Assembly: GCA_019187665.1 (NCBI GenBank)
Contig: JABARH010000001.1
Span: 62,001 to 126,000 of the forward strand
Reading direction: 5' to 3'
DNA from: Anaerolineales bacterium
GTDB lineage: Bacteria > Chloroflexota > Anaerolineae > Anaerolineales > Villigracilaceae
Length of the DNA: 64,000 nt
This document shows, one piece after another, positions 9,359 through 16,865 of this stretch. The translations under genes and the position numbers were made by a program. The stretch's first letter is position 1. Every line of letters starts with the position of its first letter. Below the pieces are notes generated by a model. It saw only the letters and a program-made list of their open reading frames with translations, had not been told where the DNA came from and ran no database searches.

Positions 9359-9820
9359 TTACTCGATCCACTCAAATAAATACTTCACATCATGCTGGAT
9401 CTCGAATTTTTTGAGGAAGTCCATGTATTCGTCTTTGAAGGTTTGTTTGGCGTGATGCTGTTCTTGATTCAGAATGTAGTTGTACACGTTTTCGATTGCT
9501 GAATGACTGTATGAAAACGCCCCGTAGCCTTCCTGCCAGTTGAACCTGCCCTTGATCCATGCGTGGTCGTTGATGAAATTGGACGAATTATTTTTGATGT
9601 CCCGCACCAGATCAGAGATCGCCATCGCGGGTTTGAGACCAACGAACACATGCACATGATCCTCCACGCCATTGACGATGATCGGTTTGTGTCCCTTGTT
9701 CTTGATGATCCCCGCCATATATTTGAACACCTCGTCGCGCCATTCTTTTGCAAGCAAGTTTTGCCGTCTCTGCACGGCGAAGACGATCTGGATGTAGATT
9801 TGGGAATATGTGCCTGCCAT
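9359..9820 (-). mobile_element. REP-associated tyrosine transposase (RAYT, IS200-like)
   Basis: 153-residue Y1-type HUH transposase. Start at 9820 (MAGTYSQIYIQIVFAVQRR) has GGAGG 5 nt upstream; a longer frame to 9895 would run through a REP. The HUH motif is in VEDHVHVFVGLKPAM, and the catalytic Tyr is in YNYILNQEQHH near the C-terminus. The KGRFNWQEGYGAFSYS stretch is typical of the family. It is flanked on both sides by REP arrays of the same palindrome type, the hallmark of RAYTs, which are thought to mobilise REP/BIME elements rather than themselves. Confidence 0.9.
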
Positions 9821-9833
9821 GGTTGCCTCCATA

Positions 9834-9975
9834 ACCCCGAAGGGGTGAAATAACGACGACACACGGACGAACAAAAAATCCCGAAGGGACGACATATCCG
9901 CCCGATCTATGACACCCCTTCGGGGTTGGGATACGCGTCATCCTCAAATCTACAATCATTCCATCCCTTCGGGAT
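9834..9975. repeat. REP array upstream of RAYT
   Basis: Alternating palindromes ACCCCGAAGGGGT (9834-9846), ATCCCGAAGGGAC (9878-9890, one end imperfect), ACCCCTTCGGGGT (9914-9926) and ATCCCTTCGGGAT (9963-9975). Members of the two types alternate at roughly 35-50 bp spacing, as in BIME-like mosaics. Confidence 0.88.
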
Positions 9976-10018
9976 TTTTAATCTGCCAACTTCTTCAATT
10001 CCGCTTCGCCGATGATTG

Positions 10019-11110
10019 TCACTTTCCCGCCATGCGACTCGACGCCGGCTTTTGCATCGTCGCGCGCGGCGCGGGTTCCTCCGCCGCGAAGCCAAACCAC
10101 GGACGCAGGACCGGGTTGCGGCGAATCGCCAGTTCATAGATCAGCGCGGGAATCAGGACGCCGCTTGCGAATGCCAGCCAGATGGTTGGCTCCTGGGGAA
10201 TGCCGGCTTGAAGATACTTTCCCGCGAGCGTCTCTTGAATGGGGACATGGAAGATCAGGATCACCAGCGAGATGCGCCCGAAATAACTGAACACGTTCGC
10301 AAGTTTCTGCGACCATTTTTCGAGGTTGCGCGATAGCGAGAGGATCATCGTGATTCCAAGCAGCGCTTCGAGGGTGTTGATCCACAACGAGGGATACGTG
10401 CGCGTGTTGAAGTCCAGCGTGGGAGGCAGGAGGAGGACCGCAGCGAGGAGCAGGCTGAACGTCGAGAGCAGGACGAGGGGCGAGGCGAAAAAAGTCTCAA
10501 GCGGTTTTTGATTCACTTCGTACCCGATCAGAAAAAAGAAACCGCTCGCAAACACCATGTCGAGGCTGAAGGGCAGGCCATACAGTTCCATGCCGATCAG
10601 CGGCGCAGTGAAGGGCCAGAAGCGCGGCATGATGAACACGCCCCCGGCCAGCATGCCAAACATCGCCAGCCAGCGCAGCCAATCTATTTTTATTTTTCCA
10701 AACAGGGCGCGCCAGGCGATCCACGCGAAGAGCGCCGCCGCAAACAGATGCGGGATGAACCATAACTGTACCCAGTCAATGTAATGACCGGTGGCGTACA
10801 ATGATTTTTCGATCCGCCCGGCAATGTTCTCGAAGGACATGTTGTCGAACGCCGCCTCACCGAGGTAGATGATGAACAGCGCGAAAAAATACGGCTTCAT
10901 CAACGTGTTGAAGCGCCGCTTCAGCGTGTCTACGAATGGACGTTCGGGGCGAAAAAACATGCCAGACAAAAAGAAAAACAGCGGAATGTGAAACGCATAA
11001 ATGAACTTGTGCAGCGTGGGATGATGGCCGGCCAGGTCGTTGTGCGCCAGCACGATGACGAGAATGCCCAGCCCTTTCGCAATGTCAATGTATGTGATGC
11101 GTTTTTCCAT
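10019..11110 (-). CDS. Acyltransferase family 3 membrane protein
   Basis: 363-residue polytopic membrane protein of the OafA/NodX-type acyltransferase-3 family, which O-acylates sugars or other surface molecules. The start MEKRITYIDIAKGLGILVIVLAHN is the family's typical opening with the conserved His. FHIPLFFFLSGMFF and QLWFIPHLFAAALF follow, and about ten hydrophobic segments are seen. The last ~25 residues (Ala/Pro-rich) look non-conserved. It lies 9 bp after the SMP-30 gene, so it is probably the third gene of a corA-SMP30-acyltransferase operon. Confidence 0.85.
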   Translation of the reverse strand: MEKRITYIDIAKGLGILVIVLAHNDLAGHHPTLHKFIYAFHIPLFFFLSGMFFRPERPFVDTLKRRFNTLMKPYFFALFIIYLGEAAFDNMSFENIAGRIEKSLYATGHYIDWVQLWFIPHLFAAALFAWIAWRALFGKIKIDWLRWLAMFGMLAGGVFIMPRFWPFTAPLIGMELYGLPFSLDMVFASGFFFLIGYEVNQKPLETFFASPLVLLSTFSLLLAAVLLLPPTLDFNTRTYPSLWINTLEALLGITMILSLSRNLEKWSQKLANVFSYFGRISLVILIFHVPIQETLAGKYLQAGIPQEPTIWLAFASGVLIPALIYELAIRRNPVLRPWFGFAAEEPAPRATMQKPASSRMAGK

Positions 11111-11119
11111 GGGGATATT

Positions 11120-11983
11120 TTATCCGGCAAATTCAAATGTGGGCGTGCCTTGTGTTTGTGTTTGGATCTGGAACACGCCGCCCGAAAGCGGGTATTTTTC
11201 CAGCGCGGATTTGCCCATGCCGACGCGCGCCGAGGTGACATAAAGAATATCGCGGCGCGCGCCGCCGAAGACGCACGAGGATGTGTGCAACGACGGGATC
11301 GCGACCTGCGCTTCGAGCCGACCGTTGAGCGGATTCCACCTCGCAATCTTTGATCCGCCCCACAGCGCGATCCACAGCCGGCCCTCCATATCGCTGGTCA
11401 TCCCGTCGGGCCAGCCCAGCGCCTCTGGAATTTCGACGGCGATGCGCGGGTTGGAAAGTTCTCCCGTGTCGAGGTCATAGTCGAAGGCGCGCACCTGGCG
11501 CGTTGGCGTGTCTATGTAGTAAAAAATTTTGTGGTCCGGGCTCCAGGCGAGACCGTTGGAGATGCGAAGCCCATCCAGCAATTTGCGCGGAGGCTTGCCC
11601 GATTCAAATGAATATAAATGCCCGCTGGCGTTTTTTTCGTTCGCGTCCATTGTGCCAGCCAGGAAGCGGCCGGCCGGGTCGCATTTGCCGTCGTTGAAGC
11701 GGTTGGAGGCGGGTTCTTCCACGCGGGCAAGCGCCTCTGGTTGAGGCGCGGGCCAGCCCAGGGTGACGACGGAGGCGCGCAAGGCGGCGACCAGCCCCCC
11801 GTCGCGGCGAGGCGCGATGCATCCGACCGTCTCGTCGAGCAGGATGGATTCGTCGCGCCCGTCCTGCCATGCGTGAATCCGTTTTCCGCGAATGTCCACC
11901 CAATACAGGGTTTGAGTCTTCGCGTCCCAGGCGGGACCTTCGCCGAGGGCGGCGCGCGCGTCGAGCAAAAGTTCGGCTTGCAT
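11120..11983 (-). CDS. SMP-30/gluconolactonase-family lactonase
   Basis: 287-residue six-bladed beta-propeller hydrolase that likely opens sugar lactones with a divalent metal. The family metal residues are visible: Glu in ALGEGPAWD (about residue 14), Asn in NRFNDGKCDPAGRF, Asn in GLRISNGLAWSPD and Asp in WPDGMTSDMEG. Its ATG overlaps the corA stop by one base (TAATG), indicating translational coupling. The substrate is unknown. Confidence 0.9.
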   Translation of the reverse strand: MQAELLLDARAALGEGPAWDAKTQTLYWVDIRGKRIHAWQDGRDESILLDETVGCIAPRRDGGLVAALRASVVTLGWPAPQPEALARVEEPASNRFNDGKCDPAGRFLAGTMDANEKNASGHLYSFESGKPPRKLLDGLRISNGLAWSPDHKIFYYIDTPTRQVRAFDYDLDTGELSNPRIAVEIPEALGWPDGMTSDMEGRLWIALWGGSKIARWNPLNGRLEAQVAIPSLHTSSCVFGGARRDILYVTSARVGMGKSALEKYPLSGGVFQIQTQTQGTPTFEFAG

Positions 11984-12921
11984 TAGAACCAGTCGCGTTT
12001 GACGAAGAAGAAGACGGCGACGGAGGTCAGCGCCAGCGATATGCCGATGACGATCACGAAGGCGAACGGCGAGTGGGAGAAGGGCAGGTCCACGTTCATG
12101 CCGTAAAAGGAGGCGACGATGGTCGGCAGGTTGAGGATGATGGTGAGCGCGGCGAGGACCTTCATCACGCCGTTCAGGTTGTTGGAGATGATCGAGGCGA
12201 AGGCGTCCATCATGCCGGAGAGAATCTCGGTGGCGATGCCGGTCATTTGGATGGCTTGCTGATTTTCGGTGATCACGTCTTCAAGCAGGTCGGCGTCCTC
12301 TTCGTATTGATTGAAGAGTTTCATGCGCTGGACGCGCTCCATCATCACCTCGTTGGAGCGCAGGGCGGTGGCGAAATAGGTCAGCGATTTTTGGTATTTG
12401 ACAAGCGCCAGCACTTCGCGGTTGCGCGTGGATTTTTGCAGCTGGTCTTCGAGCGCCTCGGTGGCTTTGTTGATGGCGCGCAGGTGGGCAAGGTAGCGGA
12501 TGGCGGTCTCGAGGAAGACGTAGAGGACGAAGCGGTAGCGCTTGCCGGTCTTCAGCCCGCGATATTTTCCGTTGGTGAGGGTTTTGAGGATGTCGGTCTC
12601 GTAGCGGCAGACGGTGACGACGACTCCATCCACGATGATGATGCCCAGCGGGACGGTGGCATACGGCACATCCACATGGTCGCCCTGATAGTGCGGGATG
12701 CGGAGCAGGATGAAGGTGTAGCCCTCGTCGTCGTCGCGTTCGATGCGCGCCATCTCGTCGAGATCGAGCGAGTAGTTGATCAAGTCGTGATCAATCTCGA
12801 TCTTCTCGGTCAGAAAGGCGATCTCTTCCGGCGTGGGGTCCACCACATGGATCCATGCTCCGGTGATCGGCGAGTCCAACTCGACCAGCGCCTGCTCACT
12901 GGTTTTATAATATTTAATCAT
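11983..12921 (-). CDS. corA: CorA-family magnesium/divalent cation transporter
   Basis: Pentameric inner-membrane Mg2+ channel; 312 residues from ATG 12921, chosen because GGAGG sits 6 nt upstream (an upstream frame start at 12945 is less likely). A long soluble N-terminal domain with the coiled helix leads into two C-terminal transmembrane helices. The signature Gly-Met-Asn is in ASFYGMNVDLPF, followed by the second helix and the terminal KRDWF. An acidic 26-codon ORF and a potential SD-masking stem lie upstream (12928-13048), suggesting translational regulation. It is the first gene of a three-gene operon. Confidence 0.92.
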   Translation of the reverse strand: MIKYYKTSEQALVELDSPITGAWIHVVDPTPEEIAFLTEKIEIDHDLINYSLDLDEMARIERDDDEGYTFILLRIPHYQGDHVDVPYATVPLGIIIVDGVVVTVCRYETDILKTLTNGKYRGLKTGKRYRFVLYVFLETAIRYLAHLRAINKATEALEDQLQKSTRNREVLALVKYQKSLTYFATALRSNEVMMERVQRMKLFNQYEEDADLLEDVITENQQAIQMTGIATEILSGMMDAFASIISNNLNGVMKVLAALTIILNLPTIVASFYGMNVDLPFSHSPFAFVIVIGISLALTSVAVFFFVKRDWF

Positions 12922-12927
12922 TGGGGC

Positions 12928-12955
12928 CTCCTGTGCTATTCCCACCTCGCAGGAG
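12928..12955 (-). promoter_or_regulatory. Stem masking the corA ribosome binding site
   Basis: On the transcript, CTCCTG (12955-12950) can pair with CAGGAG (12933-12928), which is the core of the corA Shine-Dalgarno sequence. The loop is 16 nt. The stem lies between the leader ORF stop and the corA start, so ribosome position on the leader could decide whether the site is open. Inference from sequence complementarity only. Confidence 0.5.
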
Positions 12956-12967
12956 ACACAAGGCGGC

Positions 12968-13048
12968 CTACGGAATGGAGAATATGAGCGCGTTCAGCGC
13001 GCCCTGTTTATCGTCGGGATCTAGATCACTATCAGAATCGGGTAGCAT
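12968..13048 (-). CDS. Acidic 26-residue leader ORF upstream of corA (MgtL-like candidate)
   Basis: Short ORF MLPDSDSDLDPDDKQGAL, then NALIFSIP and TAG, starting 14 nt after the predicted transcription start and ending 46 nt before the corA ATG. Seven of the first 13 residues are Asp, with two Pro. A weak AGGA precedes the ATG. In enterobacterial MgtL-type leaders, Asp/Glu/Pro-rich nascent chains destabilise ribosomes at low Mg2+ and so control a downstream Mg2+ transporter. The similarity here is in position and composition, not in sequence. It could also be a chance ORF. Confidence 0.5.
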   Translation of the reverse strand: MLPDSDSDLDPDDKQGALNALIFSIP

Positions 13049-13068
13049 TTGATTTTCCTATTGGCTTG

Positions 13069-13097
13069 ATTGTACGCCCATTCCGGCGAATGGACAA
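13069..13097 (-). promoter_or_regulatory. corA operon promoter
   Basis: On the minus strand TTGTCC (13097-13092), 17-nt spacer, TACAAT (13074-13069). Predicted start near 13062, giving a leader of about 140 nt before corA that contains the acidic ORF and the SD-masking stem. Confidence 0.6.
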
Positions 13098-13121
13098 CGG
13101 GCGCGTATTGCGATTCGCACA

Positions 13122-13154
13122 CAAAAATCTTCCCCGCCGATAAAGCGGGGAAGA
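13122..13154 (-). terminator. Rho-independent terminator of the FHA gene
   Basis: A perfect 10-bp GC stem, TCTTCCCCGC (13128-13137) with its complement at 13145-13154 and a 7-nt loop. On the minus strand it is followed by TTTTTG. It lies about 95 bp after the FHA protein stop. Confidence 0.8.
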
Positions 13155-13248
13155 CGCTTGACCAACCCGTACAGTGTAACGTTCGATGCGGGCGAGCGAG
13201 ACAACGTGAAAGGTATAGCGCTGGAGCCGCGTACCTAACTTCACAAAC

Positions 13249-13812
13249 CTAACAGCCTCCCAGGAATGGGAAGAATGTGCACCACAGGCTGTTGGCGTCC
13301 ACCCAAACGAGGAAGCCGACACAGGCGCAGATCAGCAACAACCCGCCCGCGGCGATGACGATCGGTAATGGATTGATCCGCCGCACCGGCTGGGGTGGGC
13401 CGCTGGTCACCTGTCCAGAGTAGGCTTGCGCCGGCGCCGGGGGCGGGGCAGCGGCGCGCGCCTGTTGCACCGCGCCGCGCGAGGTGGCTACCGTCGCGCC
13501 GGGGTCGAAGTCTGCGGACTCGTATGCCAGTACGATCGTCTCGCCAAACGAGATCAGATCACTGGGTTTCAATACGTAGGGCGCCGCCAAACGCTGACCG
13601 TTGACATGCGTCCCGTTGGTGGAACCGGCATCCTTGATCACATATTTGCCGCCCTGAAATTCCAGCAGCGAGTGGCGACGCGAGATCTCAGCGTCGTTAA
13701 TTTGGATTGTATTGGCAGAATCGCGGCCAATGGTGATCAGGTCGCCGTCCAGCGGGTAGAGCGCGCCGGGTGTGGGGCCCGAGCGCATGATCAATTGAAA
13801 TTTGCCAGCCAT
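13249..13812 (-). CDS. FHA-domain membrane protein
   Basis: 187 residues. The N-terminal ~95 residues are a forkhead-associated domain that binds phosphothreonine peptides, with the conserved ITIGRDSANTIQIND, ISRRHSLLEF and DAGSTNGTHVNGQRL. A Pro/Ala-rich linker (about 110-145) follows, then one hydrophobic segment near the C-terminus (LPIVIAAGGLLLICACVGFL) and a short Cys-ending tail. It is probably a membrane-tethered adaptor for Ser/Thr kinase signalling, though no kinase is nearby. GGAGG precedes the start. Confidence 0.88.
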   Translation of the reverse strand: MAGKFQLIMRSGPTPGALYPLDGDLITIGRDSANTIQINDAEISRRHSLLEFQGGKYVIKDAGSTNGTHVNGQRLAAPYVLKPSDLISFGETIVLAYESADFDPGATVATSRGAVQQARAAAPPPAPAQAYSGQVTSGPPQPVRRINPLPIVIAAGGLLLICACVGFLVWVDANSLWCTFFPFLGGC

Positions 13813-13896
13813 CGCATCCTCCGGGATTCAAGAATTTCTGCGCCTAGTGTACAGGTTTCATGTCAGAATGTCAATTCGCTTCACCTACAACGAAAC

Positions 13897-14649
13897 TTAT
13901 TCGGCTTTTGTGCCATCGAAGCCAAAGGTTTCGCGGAAAGCAGCCGCCACTTCCATTTTGACTCGCTCCATCGGCGGGATGGGATTCAACAGGTCAGCCA
14001 GCGCAACGACCGGATGATCAACCAATCCGCAGGCGATGATGCCGTCGAAGTATTCCATGTCCGGGTTGACATTCAGCGCGAACCCGTGACGGGACACCCC
14101 CCTCGCGTCCACCTTGACCCCGATGGCCGCGACCTTCGCGGGCTTTTGCTTATCCTCCGGCTTGCATCTCGCGCATCGCGAATATACATCTGCCTGCACC
14201 CACACGCCCGTCAAGCCCGTCTGCTGACCGGCAGCCAGTCCCAGCCGGGCGAGGGCGAGGATGAGCGTCTTTTCGAGTTTGCGGATGTAGCCGACGTAAT
14301 CGGCTTGAGGGATTCGTTTATCAGACCTCGCCCCCAACCCTTCTTCTAAAAGGAGAGGGGAGAGTGGAAGCAACGGATACCCAACCAGTTGACCGGGTCC
14401 GTGATAAGTCACATCGCCGCCGCGATCCACCCAGTGCACTCCGACTCCGCGTCGCTGTAATTCTTCCGGCGACCAGAGCAAATTTTCGGCATGTCCTTTA
14501 CGCCCAAAGGTGAAGGTGTGAGGATGTTCGAGTAAAAGGAGAGTCGGCGGACGAGTCCCGGCGGCGATTTGCGCGGCGTATTCGTCCTGCAATTTCCAGG
14601 CGCGTTCGTAGTCAATCAAGCCGAGGTCGAGGACGGATACGGAGGGCAT
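13897..14649 (-). CDS. lipB: Octanoyltransferase LipB with two family-atypical insertions
   Basis: Transfers octanoyl from ACP to lipoyl domains of 2-oxoacid dehydrogenases and GcvH. Family motifs: FTFGRKGHAENLL, DRGGDVTYHGPGQLVGYPLL, the catalytic Lys in KVAAIGVKV, RHGFALNVNPD, and the catalytic Cys in GIIACGL. Two stretches look inserted. Residues about 94-113 (PLSPLLLEEGLGARSD and following) are encoded by a GC palindrome of the kind found elsewhere in the window. Residues about 155-170 contain CARC. LipA is not adjacent. No clear SD; the start borders the heptamer repeat. Confidence 0.92.
   Translation of the reverse strand: MPSVSVLDLGLIDYERAWKLQDEYAAQIAAGTRPPTLLLLEHPHTFTFGRKGHAENLLWSPEELQRRGVGVHWVDRGGDVTYHGPGQLVGYPLLPLSPLLLEEGLGARSDKRIPQADYVGYIRKLEKTLILALARLGLAAGQQTGLTGVWVQADVYSRCARCKPEDKQKPAKVAAIGVKVDARGVSRHGFALNVNPDMEYFDGIIACGLVDHPVVALADLLNPIPPMERVKMEVAAAFRETFGFDGTKAE
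14321..14370. repeat. Palindromic element inserted in frame in lipB
   Basis: CCCTTCTTCTAAAAGGAG (14338-14355) with flanking C- and G-runs forms a partial palindrome (CTCTCC.../GGAGAG type) similar to the intergenic one at 32239-32284. On the minus strand it encodes the PLSPLLLEEGLGAR segment, which has no counterpart in usual LipB proteins. Confidence 0.6.
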
Positions 14650-14664
14650 GGGGGTGCGGGGTGC

Positions 14665-14804
14665 GAGTTATGAGTTATGAGTTATGAGTTATGAGTTATG
14701 AGTTATGAGTTATGAGTTATGAGTTATGAGTTATGAGTTATGAGTTATGAGTTATGAGTTATGAGTTACGAGTTACGAGTTACGAGTTACGAGTTACAAG
14801 TTAC
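14665..14804. repeat. Heptanucleotide tandem repeat (20 units)
   Basis: Fourteen exact GAGTTAT units (14665-14762), five GAGTTAC units (14763-14797) and one AAGTTAC unit (14798-14804). The change from T to C in the last position splits the array into two homogeneous blocks. A looser GTGTACGTGTA/TATAC-type repeat follows (14810-14850). The period of 7 allows an open frame on the plus strand but no protein family is recognisable. Confidence 0.95.
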
Positions 14805-14855
14805 GGATTTACTTGTGTACGTGTATACCTGTATACGTGTGTACGTGTACCCGTC

Positions 14856-16226
14856 CTACCCAAAAACACGCCGATACAAATCCGATTCGAGCAACCCATC
14901 CGGGTCACAGCGTTTCTTGAGTTTCTTGAACTTCGCAACCGTCTCTTCGCCGAAAAATGCAAGTGCGGTTTCGTGGGTGGTCTCGCTGTTCTTGGCGAAG
15001 TAGAAACGCCCGCCCGCTTCGACGACGATTTTATCGAAGTCCTGCAGCATCTTCGACATTTCTGCGCGGCGGCGAATCTTAAAATCGAGGGCGAGGGAGA
15101 ATCCGTCCACGCCGTGGGTGAGCAGGAAATGGTCCGGGCGGTGGCGTTTGGTCACGCCGAGGTAGGCAGGCAGACCAAGTTTCTTGGAGCGAGTCAGGAT
15201 CGAGGTCCAGGTTTGAAGCGCGCTTTCCTTCGGCAAAAAACTTTGATATTGAATGAGTCCCGCGCGTCCGTACGAACGTTCCCAATTCGGAATGTAATCC
15301 AGCAAAAAATGAAACGCGGCGTGACTCTGTCGAAAGGTGTGACGCCGCAGGCTGGTGATATATTTCGCAACATTGACCGCGCCCCAGCCGAGGTTGTTGG
15401 CGAACGGCGTAAGAAAATAATGCAGAAGATGTTTCGGCATGACGCCGAAGAGTCGACTCGGCAGGCTTTGATGATCGAGTTGGATGGTCTTGTGCGCCTC
15501 GGGGTCTTCGCCCTCGCGCAGATAATTCGCGGCGTGGATCTGTCCGTGATCGGAGGTGATCGTGTCGAGCCAGCCGACGATATAATCGAATTTCGGCGCG
15601 TCCTCTTCCAGCCGTTGCAGTTGTTCCGCCAGTGTGCGCGTGGGCAGGGCGTGGACCTCGAGCAAGCCCGAATGAATCTTCTTCATCTGCATCGTGACGG
15701 AGACGAAGACGCCCAACATGCCGAGCCCGCTGATCATCGAATAAAAGAGGTCGGCGTTTTTATCGGGCGAACAGGTCACCTCTGCTCCCGTTGGAAGAAT
15801 CGCGGTGAACTCAATCACGTGTTCGCCGATCGTTCCCATGCGGAAATTATTTTTGCCGTGGATGTTCGCGGCGAGGCATCCGCCCAGCGTGGTGGTCATC
15901 GTGCCGGAGACGACGGGGGGCCACCAACCATCCGGCAGGACGCGTTGCCAGAGTTGGCTGAGCGTGACGCCCGGCTCGCAGCGCACGACGCCGGTGAAGG
16001 GATCCCAATCGAGGATGTGATTCATCCCTGAGAGGTCGAGCACGATTCCGCCGCCGTTCATGGAGGCGTCGTTGTAACTGCGCCCCGCCCCGCGCGCTGT
16101 GACGGTGAGTCCTTCCTGCTTGGCGAGGTGGAAGGCTTCGAGAATCTCGTCCGCAGATTGAGGACGGATGAGGTGGGACTGGGATTTGAGGGAGTGTCCG
16201 AAGTTTTCGAGAGTGATGAAGGTCAT
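14856..16226 (-). CDS. FAD-binding oxidase, DprE1-like
   Basis: 456-residue VAO/PCMH-fold flavoprotein. The FAD-binding half contains LIRPQSADEILEAFHLA, TARGAGRSYNDAS, LDLSGMNHIL, PPVVSGTMTTTLGGCLAANI, HGKNNFRMGTIGEHV and GMLGVFVSVTM. The GRSYND and AAN-HGKN patterns match decaprenylphosphoryl-ribose 2-epimerase subunit DprE1 and relatives rather than glycolate oxidase. The C-terminal substrate domain ends in KRCDPDGLLESDLYRRVF. A DprE2-like reductase lies at 17640-18422, so the two may together epimerise a polyprenyl-phosphate sugar. Exact substrate uncertain. Confidence 0.82.
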   Translation of the reverse strand: MTFITLENFGHSLKSQSHLIRPQSADEILEAFHLAKQEGLTVTARGAGRSYNDASMNGGGIVLDLSGMNHILDWDPFTGVVRCEPGVTLSQLWQRVLPDGWWPPVVSGTMTTTLGGCLAANIHGKNNFRMGTIGEHVIEFTAILPTGAEVTCSPDKNADLFYSMISGLGMLGVFVSVTMQMKKIHSGLLEVHALPTRTLAEQLQRLEEDAPKFDYIVGWLDTITSDHGQIHAANYLREGEDPEAHKTIQLDHQSLPSRLFGVMPKHLLHYFLTPFANNLGWGAVNVAKYITSLRRHTFRQSHAAFHFLLDYIPNWERSYGRAGLIQYQSFLPKESALQTWTSILTRSKKLGLPAYLGVTKRHRPDHFLLTHGVDGFSLALDFKIRRRAEMSKMLQDFDKIVVEAGGRFYFAKNSETTHETALAFFGEETVAKFKKLKKRCDPDGLLESDLYRRVFG

Positions 16227-16244
16227 AAGGATGAAGGATGAATA

Positions 16245-16781
16245 TTATTTGGCTATCTTGCCAAGATGCTTCTTGAGGAACTCTTCAATTTGCATTAACC
16301 GCAAGACCGGCGACTTTAATTCTTTTGTTTCATTTCGAGCATAACCACGCAACTCTGACAGGCACGCGGAGAACTTTTCGTTGACGATGCAGTCAAGAGT
16401 CACTCCGTATTTGGCATGAATATTTGCCTTAATCTTTTCAATATCGATCATCTGATTGAACTTTGCGCCGTCTCGCGCTTTTTTCACTATCGGGGACCAC
16501 AGCATGAACTTTCTTGTGTAGTCCGGGAAATATTTGTTGGCGTATTCGATGTCTCTGGAGAACTTTTCCGTAAGTTTGGCAACATTATCGGGCACGTAGG
16601 ACAAGCCAGTGGCAAGATGAATTGCAACCTCACAGACATAGATTGTTTTGGATTCAAGATCAATCCCTACAACATCTATTTCACCCTGTACGTCTGTATA
16701 CAGATTCTGCTGGATGAACTCACAGCGTTTGATGTATTGAAGATATGCGGCGACAATTTCTTCGCCTAGATTAACCGTCAT
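16245..16781 (-). CDS. Uncharacterised protein, PD-(D/E)XK nuclease-like fold
   Basis: 178 residues from ATG 16781 (a TTG three codons upstream is possible). The core GEIDVVGIDLESKTIYVCEV resembles the beta-hairpin of PD-(D/E)XK nucleases (D...ExK), but the expected Lys is Ala (CEVAIH), so catalysis is doubtful or uses a variant site. Rich in Lys and Tyr and visibly more AT-rich than neighbouring genes. With the GIY-YIG gene it forms an island between the DprE1- and DprE2-like genes. No specific function can be given. Confidence 0.6.
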   Translation of the reverse strand: MTVNLGEEIVAAYLQYIKRCEFIQQNLYTDVQGEIDVVGIDLESKTIYVCEVAIHLATGLSYVPDNVAKLTEKFSRDIEYANKYFPDYTRKFMLWSPIVKKARDGAKFNQMIDIEKIKANIHAKYGVTLDCIVNEKFSACLSELRGYARNETKELKSPVLRLMQIEEFLKKHLGKIAK

Positions 16782-16820
16782 GTTTACCAATTTCCATTAT
16801 GAATGAGCCTATTGTTGGTT

Positions 16821-16856
16821 CCAATAATTTTCAAGGTCAACCCTAAGAATTATTGG
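16821..16856. repeat. 9-bp inverted repeat between the two island genes
   Basis: CCAATAATT (16821-16829) and AATTATTGG (16848-16856), 18-nt loop. A second AATTCTTAG/CTAAGAATT pairing overlaps it. Could be a transcript end for the GIY-YIG gene or an insertion scar. Confidence 0.5.
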
Positions 16857-16865
16857 AGAAAATTC

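Noticed and set aside
14665..14804. Tandem repeat as a CRISPR array
   Set aside because: Repeat units are 7 bp with no spacers; it is a simple tandem repeat.
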